29,944 bases of DNA, taken from assembly GCA_043760555.1 (NCBI GenBank), contig JAYUOW010000256.1, positions 1 to 29,944 of the forward strand, given 5' to 3'. A model generated the notes under the pieces. That model saw nothing but the letters and a program-made list of their open reading frames with translations. It made no database searches and had not been told where the DNA came from. Source of the stretch: JANMDR01 sp043760555 (GTDB lineage Bacteria; Pseudomonadota; Gammaproteobacteria; Burkholderiales; Usitatibacteraceae). Below are positions 8,340 through 16,934 of the stretch, in pieces. Within the stretch, counting starts at the first letter, position 1. Every line of letters begins with the position of its first letter. Position numbers and translations under genes: made by a program.

Positions 8340-8460
8340 ATCGGAATCAAAATTTGGCTGCGCCGAGCCAGATTTTGCCCAAATGTTGCCGTCAATATCG
8401 AGCATATTGACCCAAAAATGGGTGAAATATGGGCAGCTAAGCCGGATTTTGACCCAATTT
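8340..8460. repeat. palindrome-rich spacer with a short direct repeat
   Basis: Several hairpins are packed into the gap between argJ and the antitoxin gene. These are AAAATTTGGCT/AGCCAGATTTT (10 of 11 paired), GTCAATAT-cgagc-ATATTGAC at 8391-8411 (perfect), and ACCCA-aaaa-TGGGT nearby. A direct repeat AGCC(A/G)GATTTTG(C/A)CCCAA occurs at about 8366 and 8440. No coding potential is seen. It may be a remnant of a REP-like or small mobile element, or serve as the argJ terminator. Confidence 0.45.
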
Positions 8461-8480
8461 AGCCATCGTCCGGCAGACTG

Positions 8481-9722
8481 CTAACTACGATAGTCTGCAT
8501 TAATTTTCACATATTCATACGATAAATCGCAAGTCCAAACTGTCGCCGTTGCGTTGCCACGTCCAAGCGTAACTAGCACCGGAATTTCAGCCATTTGCAT
8601 GACTCTTGCACCTTCAGATTCTTGGTAGGTTTTTAAGCGGCCACCGTTTTGTACGATGTCGACGTCCCCTAGTTTTAAGCCGATTTTGGTTTGGTCTAAA
8701 TCGGCGATACCTGCATAACCTACCGCCGCCAAGATGCGGCCAAGGTTTGGGTCGGATGCGAAGAACGCAGTTTTAACTAGTGGCGAATGGGCGATGGCTT
8801 TGGCTACTTTTTTGCATTCGTCGGTTGTCGCGCCACCAGCTACGGTGATGCTAATAAACTTAGTGGCACCTTCGCCGTCGCGCACAATGGCTTGCGCGAG
8901 CGCTAAGGCGACTGCGGTGATGGCGTCGCGCAAGAGCGCGTATTGCGGAGATGCTGCGTCGCTCACCTGCGCGTGCGTAGCTTTGGCTGTTGCCATCAAA
9001 ATGCAGGAATCATTGGTGGAGGTGTCACCATCGATGGTGATGACGTTAAACGAATTATTTACCGCGTGTTTTAGTATGCTATTAAGTGCAGCGTCCGCAA
9101 TATTGGCGTCCGTGGCGATGAAGCCCAACATAGTTGCCATGTTAGGCTGAATCATGCCGGCACCCTTGGAGATGCCCGTAATACTTACCTTTACGCCGTC
9201 TATCACCACTTGCTTCGAGACCGCTTTTGGCACAGTATCAGTGGTCATGATCGCGTGCGCTGCTTCAAACCAATTGTCGGCTTTTAAGTCGGCAATGCAA
9301 CTGGGTACACCAGCTTCGATACGCAGCATGGGCAGCATTTCCATAATTACGCCGGTTGAAAACGGCAGCACTTGTTGGGCGTTGAACCCTAACTTTTCAG
9401 CAACGATTGCACAGGTGGAACGCGCGTCGGCCAAGCCAGCTTCACCGGTGCCCGCATTAGCGCAGCCGGTGTTAATAATAAGGGCGCGAATGCCCTGCTC
9501 GCTCGCTTTGGCGTCATCTAAATGCTCGCGGCAGACGATGACCGGCGCTGCACAAAACCGATTTTGCGTGAACACCCCGGCCACCGTGGCACCGGCATCG
9601 AGTGCCAACACCATCATGTCGCGACGGTTTGGTTTGCGCACGTGGGCTTGGGTAATGCCGAGCTTTAGGCCCGCAATGGGCAACAAATTTTTAGCTTCGG
9701 GGAGGGTGTAGTTGACGGCCAT
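8481..9722 (-). CDS. argJ: bifunctional ornithine acetyltransferase / N-acetylglutamate synthase
   Basis: A 413-residue enzyme of arginine biosynthesis. It transfers acetyl from N-acetylornithine to glutamate and, in bifunctional members, also makes N-acetylglutamate from acetyl-CoA. Family motifs are visible: ALIINTGCANAGTGEAGL, FSTGVIMEML, ITGISKGAGMIQPNMATMLGF, and a C-terminal LSYEYVKINADYRS. The precursor is self-cleaved before the Thr of the ATML motif (Thr197), which becomes the catalytic nucleophile of the beta chain. The start was set at the ATG at 9722 (MAVNYTLPEAKNLLPIAG), the normal N-terminus of the family. The longer open frame up to 9851 runs into an inverted repeat and is not conserved. 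It follows the secA operon after a terminator and a repeat element. Confidence 0.97.
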   Translation of the reverse strand: MAVNYTLPEAKNLLPIAGLKLGITQAHVRKPNRRDMMVLALDAGATVAGVFTQNRFCAAPVIVCREHLDDAKASEQGIRALIINTGCANAGTGEAGLADARSTCAIVAEKLGFNAQQVLPFSTGVIMEMLPMLRIEAGVPSCIADLKADNWFEAAHAIMTTDTVPKAVSKQVVIDGVKVSITGISKGAGMIQPNMATMLGFIATDANIADAALNSILKHAVNNSFNVITIDGDTSTNDSCILMATAKATHAQVSDAASPQYALLRDAITAVALALAQAIVRDGEGATKFISITVAGGATTDECKKVAKAIAHSPLVKTAFFASDPNLGRILAAVGYAGIADLDQTKIGLKLGDVDIVQNGGRLKTYQESEGARVMQMAEIPVLVTLGRGNATATVWTCDLSYEYVKINADYRS

Positions 9723-9750
9723 GATGGATGCCTTTGCAATATTCGAATTT

Positions 9751-9864
9751 GTAGGTTGGGCTGAAGAAACCAAACTAACGCACTGTTGTAGGTTGGGCTG
9801 GTGTTGAGCCCAACAACTGCTTTTTGCAAACACCGATGTTGGGCTCAACACCAGCCCAACCTAC
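9751..9864. repeat. REP-like long inverted repeat with an extra partial copy
   Basis: Two perfect 28-bp inverted arms lie at 9788-9815 and 9837-9864 (arm begins GTAGGTTGGGCTGG and ends GAGCCCAACA), separated by 21 bases. A third partial copy of the arm, GTAGGTTGGGCTG, lies at 9751. From memory, elements built on GTAGGTTGGG...CCCAACA are dispersed in many beta- and gammaproteobacterial genomes. Here it occupies the argJ leader and may affect expression. Confidence 0.75.
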
Positions 9865-9868
9865 GGAC

Positions 9869-9897
9869 TGAAGACGCCCTATATTAGGGGATCTTCA
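9869..9897 (-). terminator. CTGAAGAYGCCC-family hairpin ending the secA-methyltransferase unit
   Basis: A 12-bp stem with two internal mismatches (tgaagacgccct / aggggatcttca, loop ATATT). It begins 12 bp beyond the stop of the methyltransferase gene and directly abuts the REP-like arm on its other side. Confidence 0.7.
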
Positions 9898-9908
9898 ACC
9901 ATGCAGTG

Positions 9909-11204
9909 CTATGCAACTTTACGATTAAACCAACAACTATACAGCTCGCTCGGCGCTAAAGTCATCATGTCGTGCGGCAACATGCTGGGGGTGTATTCCA
10001 CCATTTCTTCTACCCGCACCGCAAAGCGCCACGGCTCAAAATTTAACGCGCGCAGCTCGGCTTCAAACCCTGCGACGGTAATTTTATTGAGCTCTTTATA
10101 CCATTGCCAAAATTGCGCAGGCGGCGAAAACTCGCCAGCGCGATCCATGTATTTTGGGCGGGTGTTGAGCACTAATTCGCGCAGCTCATCCTCAGTTTTA
10201 TTCAGGTGCACAAACGGCTCGTCGCTAAATTCCGTTAAGTGATGGCCGATGTTTGAAAAATACAAACCTGGTGCTATAAACAGCAAACCGCCTGGCTTTA
10301 AAACGCGACGCATTTCTAGCATGGCTTGGTCATACCCGCCCGCCATGTGCTCCACCGATCCCCATGAAATTAAGGCATCAAAACTATTATCTGGAAACGG
10401 CAAGGCGTTGGCGTCCGCATCCATAAACTTTAGGTTGTCGGGTATCGTTAAGCTACCCAGTTGATTGGCCGCCAGCACTTCACCTAAGCGCTCATACCCC
10501 TTGAACGGATCAATGCCGATAAGCTCTTTTGGCTGATAACGCAGCATGATGCCAAGGTCAGTTATGCCATCGCCACAGCCCACATCGAGCACCCGTCCGT
10601 GCAATGCGGGATGGTCTTTGCACACATAGCTTATCGTGGTGATCGCTGCATGATGCAAATGCCGCCAAAACCAATCATTGTGCTGATGCTGCCAGCCGAG
10701 TGCTGCCACATCAATGGCGGTGACGCCATCACGCGCGGGAGCGGATTCAAGTGCCCAAAAGCCTTTATTTACGGGCGTCTTCAGCACATTTAAGGCCACA
10801 GATTCGGGCACAGAAAAATGCAAATTCTCAACCAGCACCATGCTGACTGCACGATTTTGCAGCGCAAAAAATCGCACGCATAAACGCAATGGCGCAGCCG
10901 CTAATTGCAGCGCGGCACAGCTCCACACAAACACATATTCGCCGCGCGGCAACCAACTGGCATTGATGCCTTGGTGCGATGAAAACACATCTAGCAACGG
11001 CACATTCGGGTCAGCTGCAAATAGGGTAATGCTGGCTTCCACATCCAATAAAATTGGTGCATCTACGGCAATATGCACATGAATCGCCAGCGGCTCACCC
11101 ATGGGCGGTTGGGCGATCACCCCAACCTCACCAGCATCACTAAAGGCCGCTGCGCGATTAACTTTTACGCTAATCAAGCGCAGCAGTTTTTCAGTGCTAC
11201 TCAT
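9909..11204 (-). CDS. SAM-dependent methyltransferase with an N-terminal Wzt-like domain
   Basis: A 431-residue protein in two parts. Residues of about 1-135 look like the beta-sandwich domain found at the C-terminus of Wzt-type O-antigen exporters (NASWLPRGEYVFVWSC, LCVRFFALQNRAVSMVLVENLHFSV). This is a polysaccharide-recognition module in known cases. Residues of about 170-400 form a class I methyltransferase: motif I is RVLDVGCGDG (204-213), then ELIGIDPFKGY, FMDADANALPFPDNSFDALISWGSVEHMA, and MRRVLKPGGLLFIAPG. The ATG directly follows the secA stop with no gap, so it is cotranscribed with secA. The usual neighbour of secA in this class is argJ, so this gene looks like an insertion. It may methylate an envelope glycan; the substrate is not identified. 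Confidence 0.85.
   Translation of the reverse strand: MSSTEKLLRLISVKVNRAAAFSDAGEVGVIAQPPMGEPLAIHVHIAVDAPILLDVEASITLFAADPNVPLLDVFSSHQGINASWLPRGEYVFVWSCAALQLAAAPLRLCVRFFALQNRAVSMVLVENLHFSVPESVALNVLKTPVNKGFWALESAPARDGVTAIDVAALGWQHQHNDWFWRHLHHAAITTISYVCKDHPALHGRVLDVGCGDGITDLGIMLRYQPKELIGIDPFKGYERLGEVLAANQLGSLTIPDNLKFMDADANALPFPDNSFDALISWGSVEHMAGGYDQAMLEMRRVLKPGGLLFIAPGLYFSNIGHHLTEFSDEPFVHLNKTEDELRELVLNTRPKYMDRAGEFSPPAQFWQWYKELNKITVAGFEAELRALNFEPWRFAVRVEEMVEYTPSMLPHDMMTLAPSELYSCWFNRKVA
10773..10784 (-). repeat. single CTGAAGACGCCC element inside a coding sequence
   Basis: A perfect 12-base match to the arm of the intergenic hairpin family, read on the minus strand as CTGAAGACGCCC, with no inverted partner nearby. 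It encodes LKTPV at residues 141-145 of the methyltransferase, which is the linker between the Wzt-like and methyltransferase domains. Confidence 0.55.
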
Positions 11205-13964
11205 TTATGAAAGCTGGCCGTGGCAGTGCTTATACTTTTTACCTGATCCGCAATAGCACGGATCATTACGGCCTAATTTTTCGCCCTCGCGTGTGTAGGT
11301 GACGGGCGCTGCGGCACGCTCAGGTGCGCCTTCGGCCGTGCTGCTGTTGTTGCCAGCACCTAATGCATCATCATAGTCCGCATGATGATATTGCACGTTG
11401 GATGCTTGCTTGGCAATTGCTTCTTCGGCTTCGCGTTCGGCGGCTGCTATTTCTTCTGGGGTTTGCACGCGCACGTTAACCAGCTGGCTGCTCACTTCAC
11501 GCTTCACGCTATCGAGCATGCCGGAGAATAATTCAAACGCTTCGCGCTTGTATTCTTGCTTCGGTTGCTTAGCTGCATAGCCGCGCAAATGGATACCCTG
11601 ACGCAAGTAATCCAATGAAGCCAAATGCTCGCGCCAGTGCGTATCTAGGGACTGTAGCAGCACTGCACGTTCGTAATGATGCACCGCGGGCGGATCAATA
11701 TGCGCAAATTTTTGCTTGTACTCGGCGTCGGCTTGATCAGCAATACGATGGGCAATAGCGGCACCATCTAGCTCGTTATCGGTTTCAAGCCATGTATCAA
11801 TAGGTGCTGTGATGTTGAAATCAGTAGCAAGTTCTTTTTTAAGCGCGGGTATATCCCACTGCTCTTCAACTGATCCCGCTGGTACGTGTTTGGTGACGGT
11901 ATCGTGCATGACATCGCGACGCATCACGGTGATAGTTTCAGATACGTCGTCGGAATCTAGCAACTCATTACGCTGCAAATAAATCACTTTACGTTGGTCG
12001 TTAGCGACGTCATCGTATTCTAGCAATTGCTTGCGAATGTCGAAGTTACGGGCTTCTACCTTACGTTGCGCGTTTTCAATCGAGCGTGAAACCATGCCAG
12101 CTTCAATGGCTTCACCTTCAGGAATTTTAAGTTTTGACATCACCGCTTTTAGGCGATCACCGGCAAAAATCTTTAACAGTGGATCTTCAAAGCTCAAGTA
12201 AAAACGCGATGATCCCGGATCGCCTTGACGACCAGCACGACCACGCAATTGGTTATCAATCCGACGAGACTCATGACGCTCGGAAGCAATAATGCGCAAG
12301 CCACCAGACGCGACAACTTCTTCATGCACTTTCGTCCATTGGCTGCGGATGGCCGTAATCTGGGCTTCTTTGGCGGATTCATCTAAATCAGGGTTGTGCT
12401 TTACGGTGTCAATGTCACGTTCAGGATTGCCACCCAATACGATGTCGGTTCCACGGCCTGCCATGTTGGTGGCAATGGTAATGCTGCGCGGGCGACCAGC
12501 CTGCGCAATAATTTCAGCTTCGCGCGCGTGCTGCTTAGCGTTCAATACTTGATGCGGTAGTTTTTGTGCATCGAGCAAACCAGAAAGCAATTCAGAGTTT
12601 TCAATCGACGTGGTGCCCAGCAAAACTGGCTGACCACGTGCGTAGCATTCTTTAATGTCGCCAATTAAGGCGTTGTGCTTTTCTTTGGCAGAAATAAATA
12701 CTTGGTCGTTACCATCTTGACGCACCATCGGGCGGTTTTGCGGAATGATCACCGTTTCAAGGTTATAAATCGACTGGAATTCGAACGCTTCGGTGTCGGC
12801 CGTACCGGTCATGCCGGATAGTTTTTTGTAAATACGGAAATAATTTTGGAAGGTAATGGAGGCCAAGGTTTGCGATTCGTTCTGAATCTTCACGCCTTCT
12901 TTTGCCTCTACCGCTTGGTGCAAACCGTCGGACCAACGACGACCTGTCATCATGCGGCCAGTAAATTCATCAACAATCACTACTTCGCCGTTTTGCACCA
13001 CGTAATGCTGATCGCGATGGTACAAAGCATGCGCCCGCACTGCTGCGTACATGTGGTGCATGAGCATGATGTTGGCTGAATCATAAAGCGAGGCGCCGGG
13101 CAGCAACAAGCCTGCTTCGGTCATTAGGTCTTCCGCTTTTTCATGGCCCACTTCAGATAACATCACTTGATGCTGCTTTAGATCAACGTGGAAATCGCCG
13201 GGGCCTTCTTCGGTTTCTTGCGCGACTAAATTTGGCACGAGCAAGTTTACTTTTTGGTACATGGCCGTGGAATCTTCAGCCTGACCGGAAATGATGAGCG
13301 GCGTGCGCGCTTCGTCGATCAAAATAGAATCTACTTCGTCCACAATCGCAAACGCATGGCCGCGAATGACGCGTTCGGCTTTATTGCCGACCATATTGTC
13401 GCGCAAATAATCAAAGCCAAATTCGTTATTGGTGCCGTAAGTGATGTCAGCGGCAAAGGCTTTTTGTTTGTCGTCGTGCTGCATTTGCGATAAGTTGCAG
13501 CCTACCGTAATGCCGAGGAAATTATGTACGCGCCCCATCCAATCGGAATCGCGCTTGGCTAGGTAATCGTTCACCGTCACCACATGCACGCCAGCGCCCG
13601 ACAAGGCATTTAAATACGATGGCAATGTGGCCATCAAGGTCTTGCCCTCACCCGTGCCCATTTCGGCAATTTTGCCGCTGTGCAGCACCATGCCGCCGAT
13701 CAGCTGCACATCAAAATGACGCATGCCCAATACACGGCTAGACGCTTCACGCATCACCGCAAACGCTTCAGGCAATAGCTGATCCAGCGTTTCGCCTTTG
13801 GTAAAGCGGTCTTTAAATTCGTCCGTCTTGGCGCGTAGCTGCTCGTCGCTTAGTTGCTTGATGCTGGCTTCGAGGCCATTAATGACCACGACGGTTTTGC
13901 GATATTGTTTTAGCAAGCGCTCGTTGCGGCTACCAAAGATTTTTTTCAAAAATGAATCGAACAT
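11205..13964 (-). CDS. secA: preprotein translocase ATPase SecA
   Basis: A full-length 919-residue motor of the Sec pathway, which drives unfolded preproteins through SecYEG. Key motifs are Walker A MGTGEGKT (about residues 101-108), the DEAD-like box VDEVDSILIDEARTPLIISG, the second nucleotide-binding domain with TNMAGRGTDIVLGG, and RIDNQLRGRAGRQGDPGSSRFYLS. The C-terminal zinc-binding tail DPCYCGSGKKYKHCHG binds SecB and lipids. The length agrees with betaproteobacterial homologues. The ATG at 13964 lacks a strong ribosome site. A hairpin separates it from the M23 peptidase gene upstream, so it likely has its own promoter in the roughly 100 bp after that hairpin. Confidence 0.98.
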   Translation of the reverse strand: MFDSFLKKIFGSRNERLLKQYRKTVVVINGLEASIKQLSDEQLRAKTDEFKDRFTKGETLDQLLPEAFAVMREASSRVLGMRHFDVQLIGGMVLHSGKIAEMGTGEGKTLMATLPSYLNALSGAGVHVVTVNDYLAKRDSDWMGRVHNFLGITVGCNLSQMQHDDKQKAFAADITYGTNNEFGFDYLRDNMVGNKAERVIRGHAFAIVDEVDSILIDEARTPLIISGQAEDSTAMYQKVNLLVPNLVAQETEEGPGDFHVDLKQHQVMLSEVGHEKAEDLMTEAGLLLPGASLYDSANIMLMHHMYAAVRAHALYHRDQHYVVQNGEVVIVDEFTGRMMTGRRWSDGLHQAVEAKEGVKIQNESQTLASITFQNYFRIYKKLSGMTGTADTEAFEFQSIYNLETVIIPQNRPMVRQDGNDQVFISAKEKHNALIGDIKECYARGQPVLLGTTSIENSELLSGLLDAQKLPHQVLNAKQHAREAEIIAQAGRPRSITIATNMAGRGTDIVLGGNPERDIDTVKHNPDLDESAKEAQITAIRSQWTKVHEEVVASGGLRIIASERHESRRIDNQLRGRAGRQGDPGSSRFYLSFEDPLLKIFAGDRLKAVMSKLKIPEGEAIEAGMVSRSIENAQRKVEARNFDIRKQLLEYDDVANDQRKVIYLQRNELLDSDDVSETITVMRRDVMHDTVTKHVPAGSVEEQWDIPALKKELATDFNITAPIDTWLETDNELDGAAIAHRIADQADAEYKQKFAHIDPPAVHHYERAVLLQSLDTHWREHLASLDYLRQGIHLRGYAAKQPKQEYKREAFELFSGMLDSVKREVSSQLVNVRVQTPEEIAAAEREAEEAIAKQASNVQYHHADYDDALGAGNNSSTAEGAPERAAAPVTYTREGEKLGRNDPCYCGSGKKYKHCHGQLS

Positions 13965-14068
13965 GATGTGGGTTTTCGTAAAGAGTTTTTATTGATGCAG
14001 CTTGAGACTGCGCACTTAAAACAACCAAGAACGCGCAGTAACTGCGGCGCAAATACTTAAAGTGGATA

Positions 14069-14103
14069 GGCTGAAGATGCCCTATTTATGGGCGTCTTCA
14101 GCC
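14069..14103 (-). terminator. CTGAAGAYGCCC-family terminator after the M23 peptidase gene
   Basis: A 14-bp stem with one G-T pair and a seven-base loop. The arm reads ggctgaagatgccc. It lies about 80 bp past the M23 peptidase stop, upstream of secA, and ends in a short T-rich run on the + side. It splits the M23 gene and secA into separate units. Confidence 0.75.
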
Positions 14104-14184
14104 TGTTTATTAGACCAAAAACGCACTGCATGGCACCATCAACGCCGTAAATTCAGGCGTGAGTGCAAAGTGGCTAGCTAGCTA

Positions 14185-15147
14185 CTAGGGGGCGCTAGCG
14201 GACTTCGTGGCAAGCGCAGGCTCTTGGGCGCGCGCGAAGTTGAGGAAGCGATTCGGGTTTAGCGGCACACCCTTTTCGCGTACTTCAAAATGCAAATGTG
14301 GGCCAGTCGCGCGTCCTGTCGCACCTAAGTCGCCAATGTGTTGGCCTTTGAGTACGATATCGCCAGTTTTAATATGGGCTTTTTGTAGGTGGGCGTAGCG
14401 GGTAGTTAGACCATTATCATGATCAATATCCACCATATTGCCGTATTCGCCGTGCCATTCAGCGGTAGCGACGACGCCACCAGCAGCAGCTAAAATTGGT
14501 GAGCCTGCAGCAGAAATAAAATCAACACCGGTGTGAAAGGCCGAACGGCCATTAAACGGGTCGATACGATAACCGAAGTTAGAAGAATAAAAAGCTTGCA
14601 CTACCGGCATGGTAGTAGGGATGGCTTTTTGCTCAACGCGACCCTGCATTAACACTGAATCTAATGCGCCAAGCTTGTCGGAACGATCATCCAAGGTGGT
14701 TGAAATGGCTTTTAGTTGCGCAATAAATTCGGCTTGCGATAGCTGTCGCGACGCGCTGTCTAATGGCGCCGGTCCGCCCTGCCCCACCGTTTCAGAAAAA
14801 CGAAACTCAGCAGCACTAATGCCAGCCGCTTTAGCAAGCCGCTCGCCAAACGCATCAAGCCGCAAAATACGCGCTTGCAGCTCGCCAAGTTTCACGGCCA
14901 GCGAGCTTACTTGCTCGCGCATTTCAACTTCGGCTTTTTGGTTTTGCTGCTGCGTTAGGGTGGAAATCAAACTTTGGATAAACGGGTTTTTAATATCAAC
15001 CGCGTATTTCATCGTTACCCAGTGGGTAAAAAACGCGAACATAAAGCCTGCGCTTACAAAACCGAAAACAGCTAAAATAATCTGCGGTTGGGAGACTGTG
15101 ACAATGCGGCTTTTGGCCAAACTGTCCGAAACTAGAATAATATTCAC
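14185..15147 (-). CDS. M23-family (LytM) murein endopeptidase-like protein
   Basis: A 320-residue, membrane-anchored M23 protein. One transmembrane helix (about residues 21-41) is followed by a coiled-coil stretch (QQQNQKAEVEMREQVSSLAVKLGELQARILRL) and a LytM domain. The zinc and catalytic residues are all present: FHTGVDF (His205, Asp209), RYAHL (His253) and PHLHFEV (His284, His286). It should therefore be an active peptidoglycan endopeptidase in the periplasm. I set the start at GTG 15147 because GGAG lies five bases upstream (ggagacgttGTG). The frame extends to 15207 but would overlap the divergent dciA start. M23 genes next to dciA, secA and lpxC are a usual arrangement in betaproteobacteria. 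Confidence 0.93.
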   Translation of the reverse strand: MNIILVSDSLAKSRIVTVSQPQIILAVFGFVSAGFMFAFFTHWVTMKYAVDIKNPFIQSLISTLTQQQNQKAEVEMREQVSSLAVKLGELQARILRLDAFGERLAKAAGISAAEFRFSETVGQGGPAPLDSASRQLSQAEFIAQLKAISTTLDDRSDKLGALDSVLMQGRVEQKAIPTTMPVVQAFYSSNFGYRIDPFNGRSAFHTGVDFISAAGSPILAAAGGVVATAEWHGEYGNMVDIDHDNGLTTRYAHLQKAHIKTGDIVLKGQHIGDLGATGRATGPHLHFEVREKGVPLNPNRFLNFARAQEPALATKSASAP

Positions 15148-15180
15148 AACGTCTCCAAAAGAAAATCGCACACGCCAACT

Positions 15181-15726
15181 ATGACAACCAGCCGCAAAAC
15201 AAATCAAAAATCGGTGCGTTCGTTATTGCATGAATCGCCCGTGTTGCTGCCGGTTTTTAGTAAATTAGCGGAAATAGCCGCCCTGAATAAAACATTTCAT
15301 GCTGCCATTCCAGCAACCTTGCACACCAGTTGCCGCGTTACCCACATTGACGACAGCACTGCGATCATTAGCGCCGCAAGTGGTGCCGTGGCGAGCAAGA
15401 TAAAACAGCTGTTACCGCAAATATTGGCGCACTTTCCGCAGATTCAACCTAGCCCATCTGCAGACGCTGCCACAAAAACCAAAAATGCCCAAAATAGGCA
15501 ACGCGATCAAGAGCTTACCGGATTTAGGGTAGAGGTGCAACCCGCCATGTCCAACGCATGGCCAAAAAACCCCGGAAAACCGGTTGAACCTAGGCAGGAA
15601 ATCCCGCAGGACGCGCTTCTTAGCTTAAGTGGGCGCTTACATGATTCGCCACTCAAAACGGCGGTAGAAACCATGATAAAGCAGCGTGAAAAAGCGGCGA
15701 AACGGGCGAAAAAGCCGTTAACTTGA
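15181..15726 (+). CDS. dciA: DciA (DUF721) helicase-loading protein
   Basis: A 181-residue member of the DUF721 family. DciA is the ancestral loader of the replicative helicase DnaB in bacteria that lack DnaC. The conserved N-terminal domain is visible in SVRSLLHESPVLLPVFSKLAEIAALNKTFHAAIPATLHTSCRVTHIDDSTAIISAASGAVASKIKQLLPQIL. It is followed by a Pro/Gln-rich linker and a basic C-terminal tail (KQREKAAKRAKKPLT), which may bind DNA. It is divergent from the M23 peptidase gene with only 33 bp between the two start codons, so their promoters must overlap or lie within each other's coding ends. Confidence 0.88.
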   Translation: MTTSRKTNQKSVRSLLHESPVLLPVFSKLAEIAALNKTFHAAIPATLHTSCRVTHIDDSTAIISAASGAVASKIKQLLPQILAHFPQIQPSPSADAATKTKNAQNRQRDQELTGFRVEVQPAMSNAWPKNPGKPVEPRQEIPQDALLSLSGRLHDSPLKTAVETMIKQREKAAKRAKKPLT

Positions 15727-15742
15727 TGCTAATATCGGCTAA

Positions 15743-15931
15743 TTAGGCGACAAACAACAGCCGCTCGGCGAGATAAATCACCGCAATTACCGCTACGAAC
15801 AAGCCGGTTATTTTCAAAATATTGAGCGTGAGCTTGTAGAACTCAACGTTTTTGGTGAACAAATAAATGATAAACGTGGTGGCGCAGACCAGCACGGCGA
15901 GCAGCAACAGAATACGGATGCCGATTAGCAT
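15743..15931 (-). CDS. small two-helix membrane protein
   Basis: A 62-residue protein with two hydrophobic segments (LIGIRILLLLAVLVCATTFIIYLF and LNILKITGLFVAVIAVIYLAERLLFV) joined by a short polar loop with KNVEFYK. The ATG at 15931 has AAGG about ten bases upstream. It lies 39 bp downstream of lpxC on the same strand and is convergent with dciA (16 bp apart). I do not recognise a function. Its conserved-looking position after lpxC suggests a real gene rather than a chance frame. Confidence 0.7.
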   Translation of the reverse strand: MLIGIRILLLLAVLVCATTFIIYLFTKNVEFYKLTLNILKITGLFVAVIAVIYLAERLLFVA

Positions 15932-15970
15932 AATGCGTCGCCTTGGGTAAGTTGCTGCTTAGTTTGCTGC

Positions 15971-16891
15971 TTAAGCGGCATTTAAAACCATATTGCCAAA
16001 CGCATGGGGCAACTGTTCGCGTTTATCGAAGGTAACAAATTCAAACGCTTCGCTGTCGGCCATGAGCGCACGCACAAGGCGGTTATTCATGGCGTGACCA
16101 GATTTAATACCGGTAAACGCGCCGATTAACGGGTGGCCAAGCATGTATAAATCACCCACCGCATCCAGCGCCTTGTGTTTTACAAACTCATCTTCAAAAC
16201 GCAAACCTTCGGCATTGAGCACCCGAAAATCATCAATCACAATCGCGTTATCTAGCGAGCCGCCCAAGCCTAGCCCCATATCGCGCAAGGCCTCAACTTC
16301 ATGGGTAAAGCCAAAGGTGCGGGCTCGCGAGATTTCTTTTACAAACGATATTTGCGCAAAATCAAGCGCCACGTCGCAATTACGGTTTTCAAACACCGGG
16401 TGTTTGAACGCGATAGAGAACGCTAATTTAAAACCGTTATGCGGCTCAAGCCGCACAGTACGGTCACCTTCAATGAGTTCCACCGTTTTTTTAACGCGAA
16501 TATAGCGCTTGGGCTTAGCTTGTTCTTCAATGCCCGCTGTCTGCATCAGATACACAAAAGGACTGGCTGAGCCGTCCATGATCGGCACTTCTTCGCGCGA
16601 TAAATCCACGTAGGCATTATCAATGCCCAAGCCTGCAAAGGCCGACATTAAATGCTCTACCGTAGCTACTTTAGCGCCTGTAAGCGGATCTTCAATGCGA
16701 GTGGAAAGACGCGTATCGTTTACGTTTTCAGCTAAAGCCGCCACGCTCGGCGCGCCCGCCATGTCCGTGCGCGAGAACACGATACCGGTGTCTGGCGCGG
16801 CCGGACGAATATGCATTTCAACCCGCTGGCCGGAATGCACGCCCACGCCAGTAGCGCGAACTTTGTTTTTAAGGGTGCGTTGTTTAATCAT
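15971..16891 (-). CDS. lpxC: UDP-3-O-acyl-N-acetylglucosamine deacetylase
   Basis: A 306-residue zinc deacetylase that carries out the committed step of lipid A synthesis. It starts with the usual MIKQRTLKNKVRATGVGVHSG. Catalytic and zinc residues are in place: TVEHLMSAFAGLGIDNA (His80), HKALDAVGDLYMLGHP (His239, Asp243) and KSGHAMNN (His266). EEVPIMDGSASPFV is the acyl-passage region. The length matches E. coli LpxC. In many relatives ftsZ lies upstream; here the upstream neighbour is an EamA transporter gene, with a short inverted repeat (CGTAACA/TGTTACG, 16906-16923) in the 43-bp gap. Confidence 0.98.
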   Translation of the reverse strand: MIKQRTLKNKVRATGVGVHSGQRVEMHIRPAAPDTGIVFSRTDMAGAPSVAALAENVNDTRLSTRIEDPLTGAKVATVEHLMSAFAGLGIDNAYVDLSREEVPIMDGSASPFVYLMQTAGIEEQAKPKRYIRVKKTVELIEGDRTVRLEPHNGFKLAFSIAFKHPVFENRNCDVALDFAQISFVKEISRARTFGFTHEVEALRDMGLGLGGSLDNAIVIDDFRVLNAEGLRFEDEFVKHKALDAVGDLYMLGHPLIGAFTGIKSGHAMNNRLVRALMADSEAFEFVTFDKREQLPHAFGNMVLNAA

Positions 16892-16934
16892 GAGTTTAAA
16901 GGCGTCGTAACATATTTGTTACGGATTTTAGCAT

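Noticed and set aside
9722..9851. N-terminal 43-residue extension of ArgJ
   Set aside because: It is encoded within the inverted repeat region and is absent from the normal ArgJ N-terminus; the ATG at 9722 gives the expected protein.
13270..13290. GGAATCTTCAG in secA as another copy of the CTGAAGAYGCCC element
   Set aside because: The GCCC part is missing; the match is only partial.
14007..14039. ACTGCGC/GCGCAGT inverted repeat upstream of secA as a regulatory hairpin
   Set aside because: Only seven pairs with a long loop and no conserved context; it could be chance.
15148..15207. Longer start of the M23 peptidase
   Set aside because: It would overlap the divergent dciA start and lacks a ribosome site, whereas GTG 15147 has GGAG at good spacing.
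16906..16923. CGTAACA/TGTTACG inverted repeat upstream of lpxC as a terminator for the EamA gene
   Set aside because: No T-run follows on the minus strand, so terminator function is not supported; mentioned only as a short repeat in the lpxC entry.
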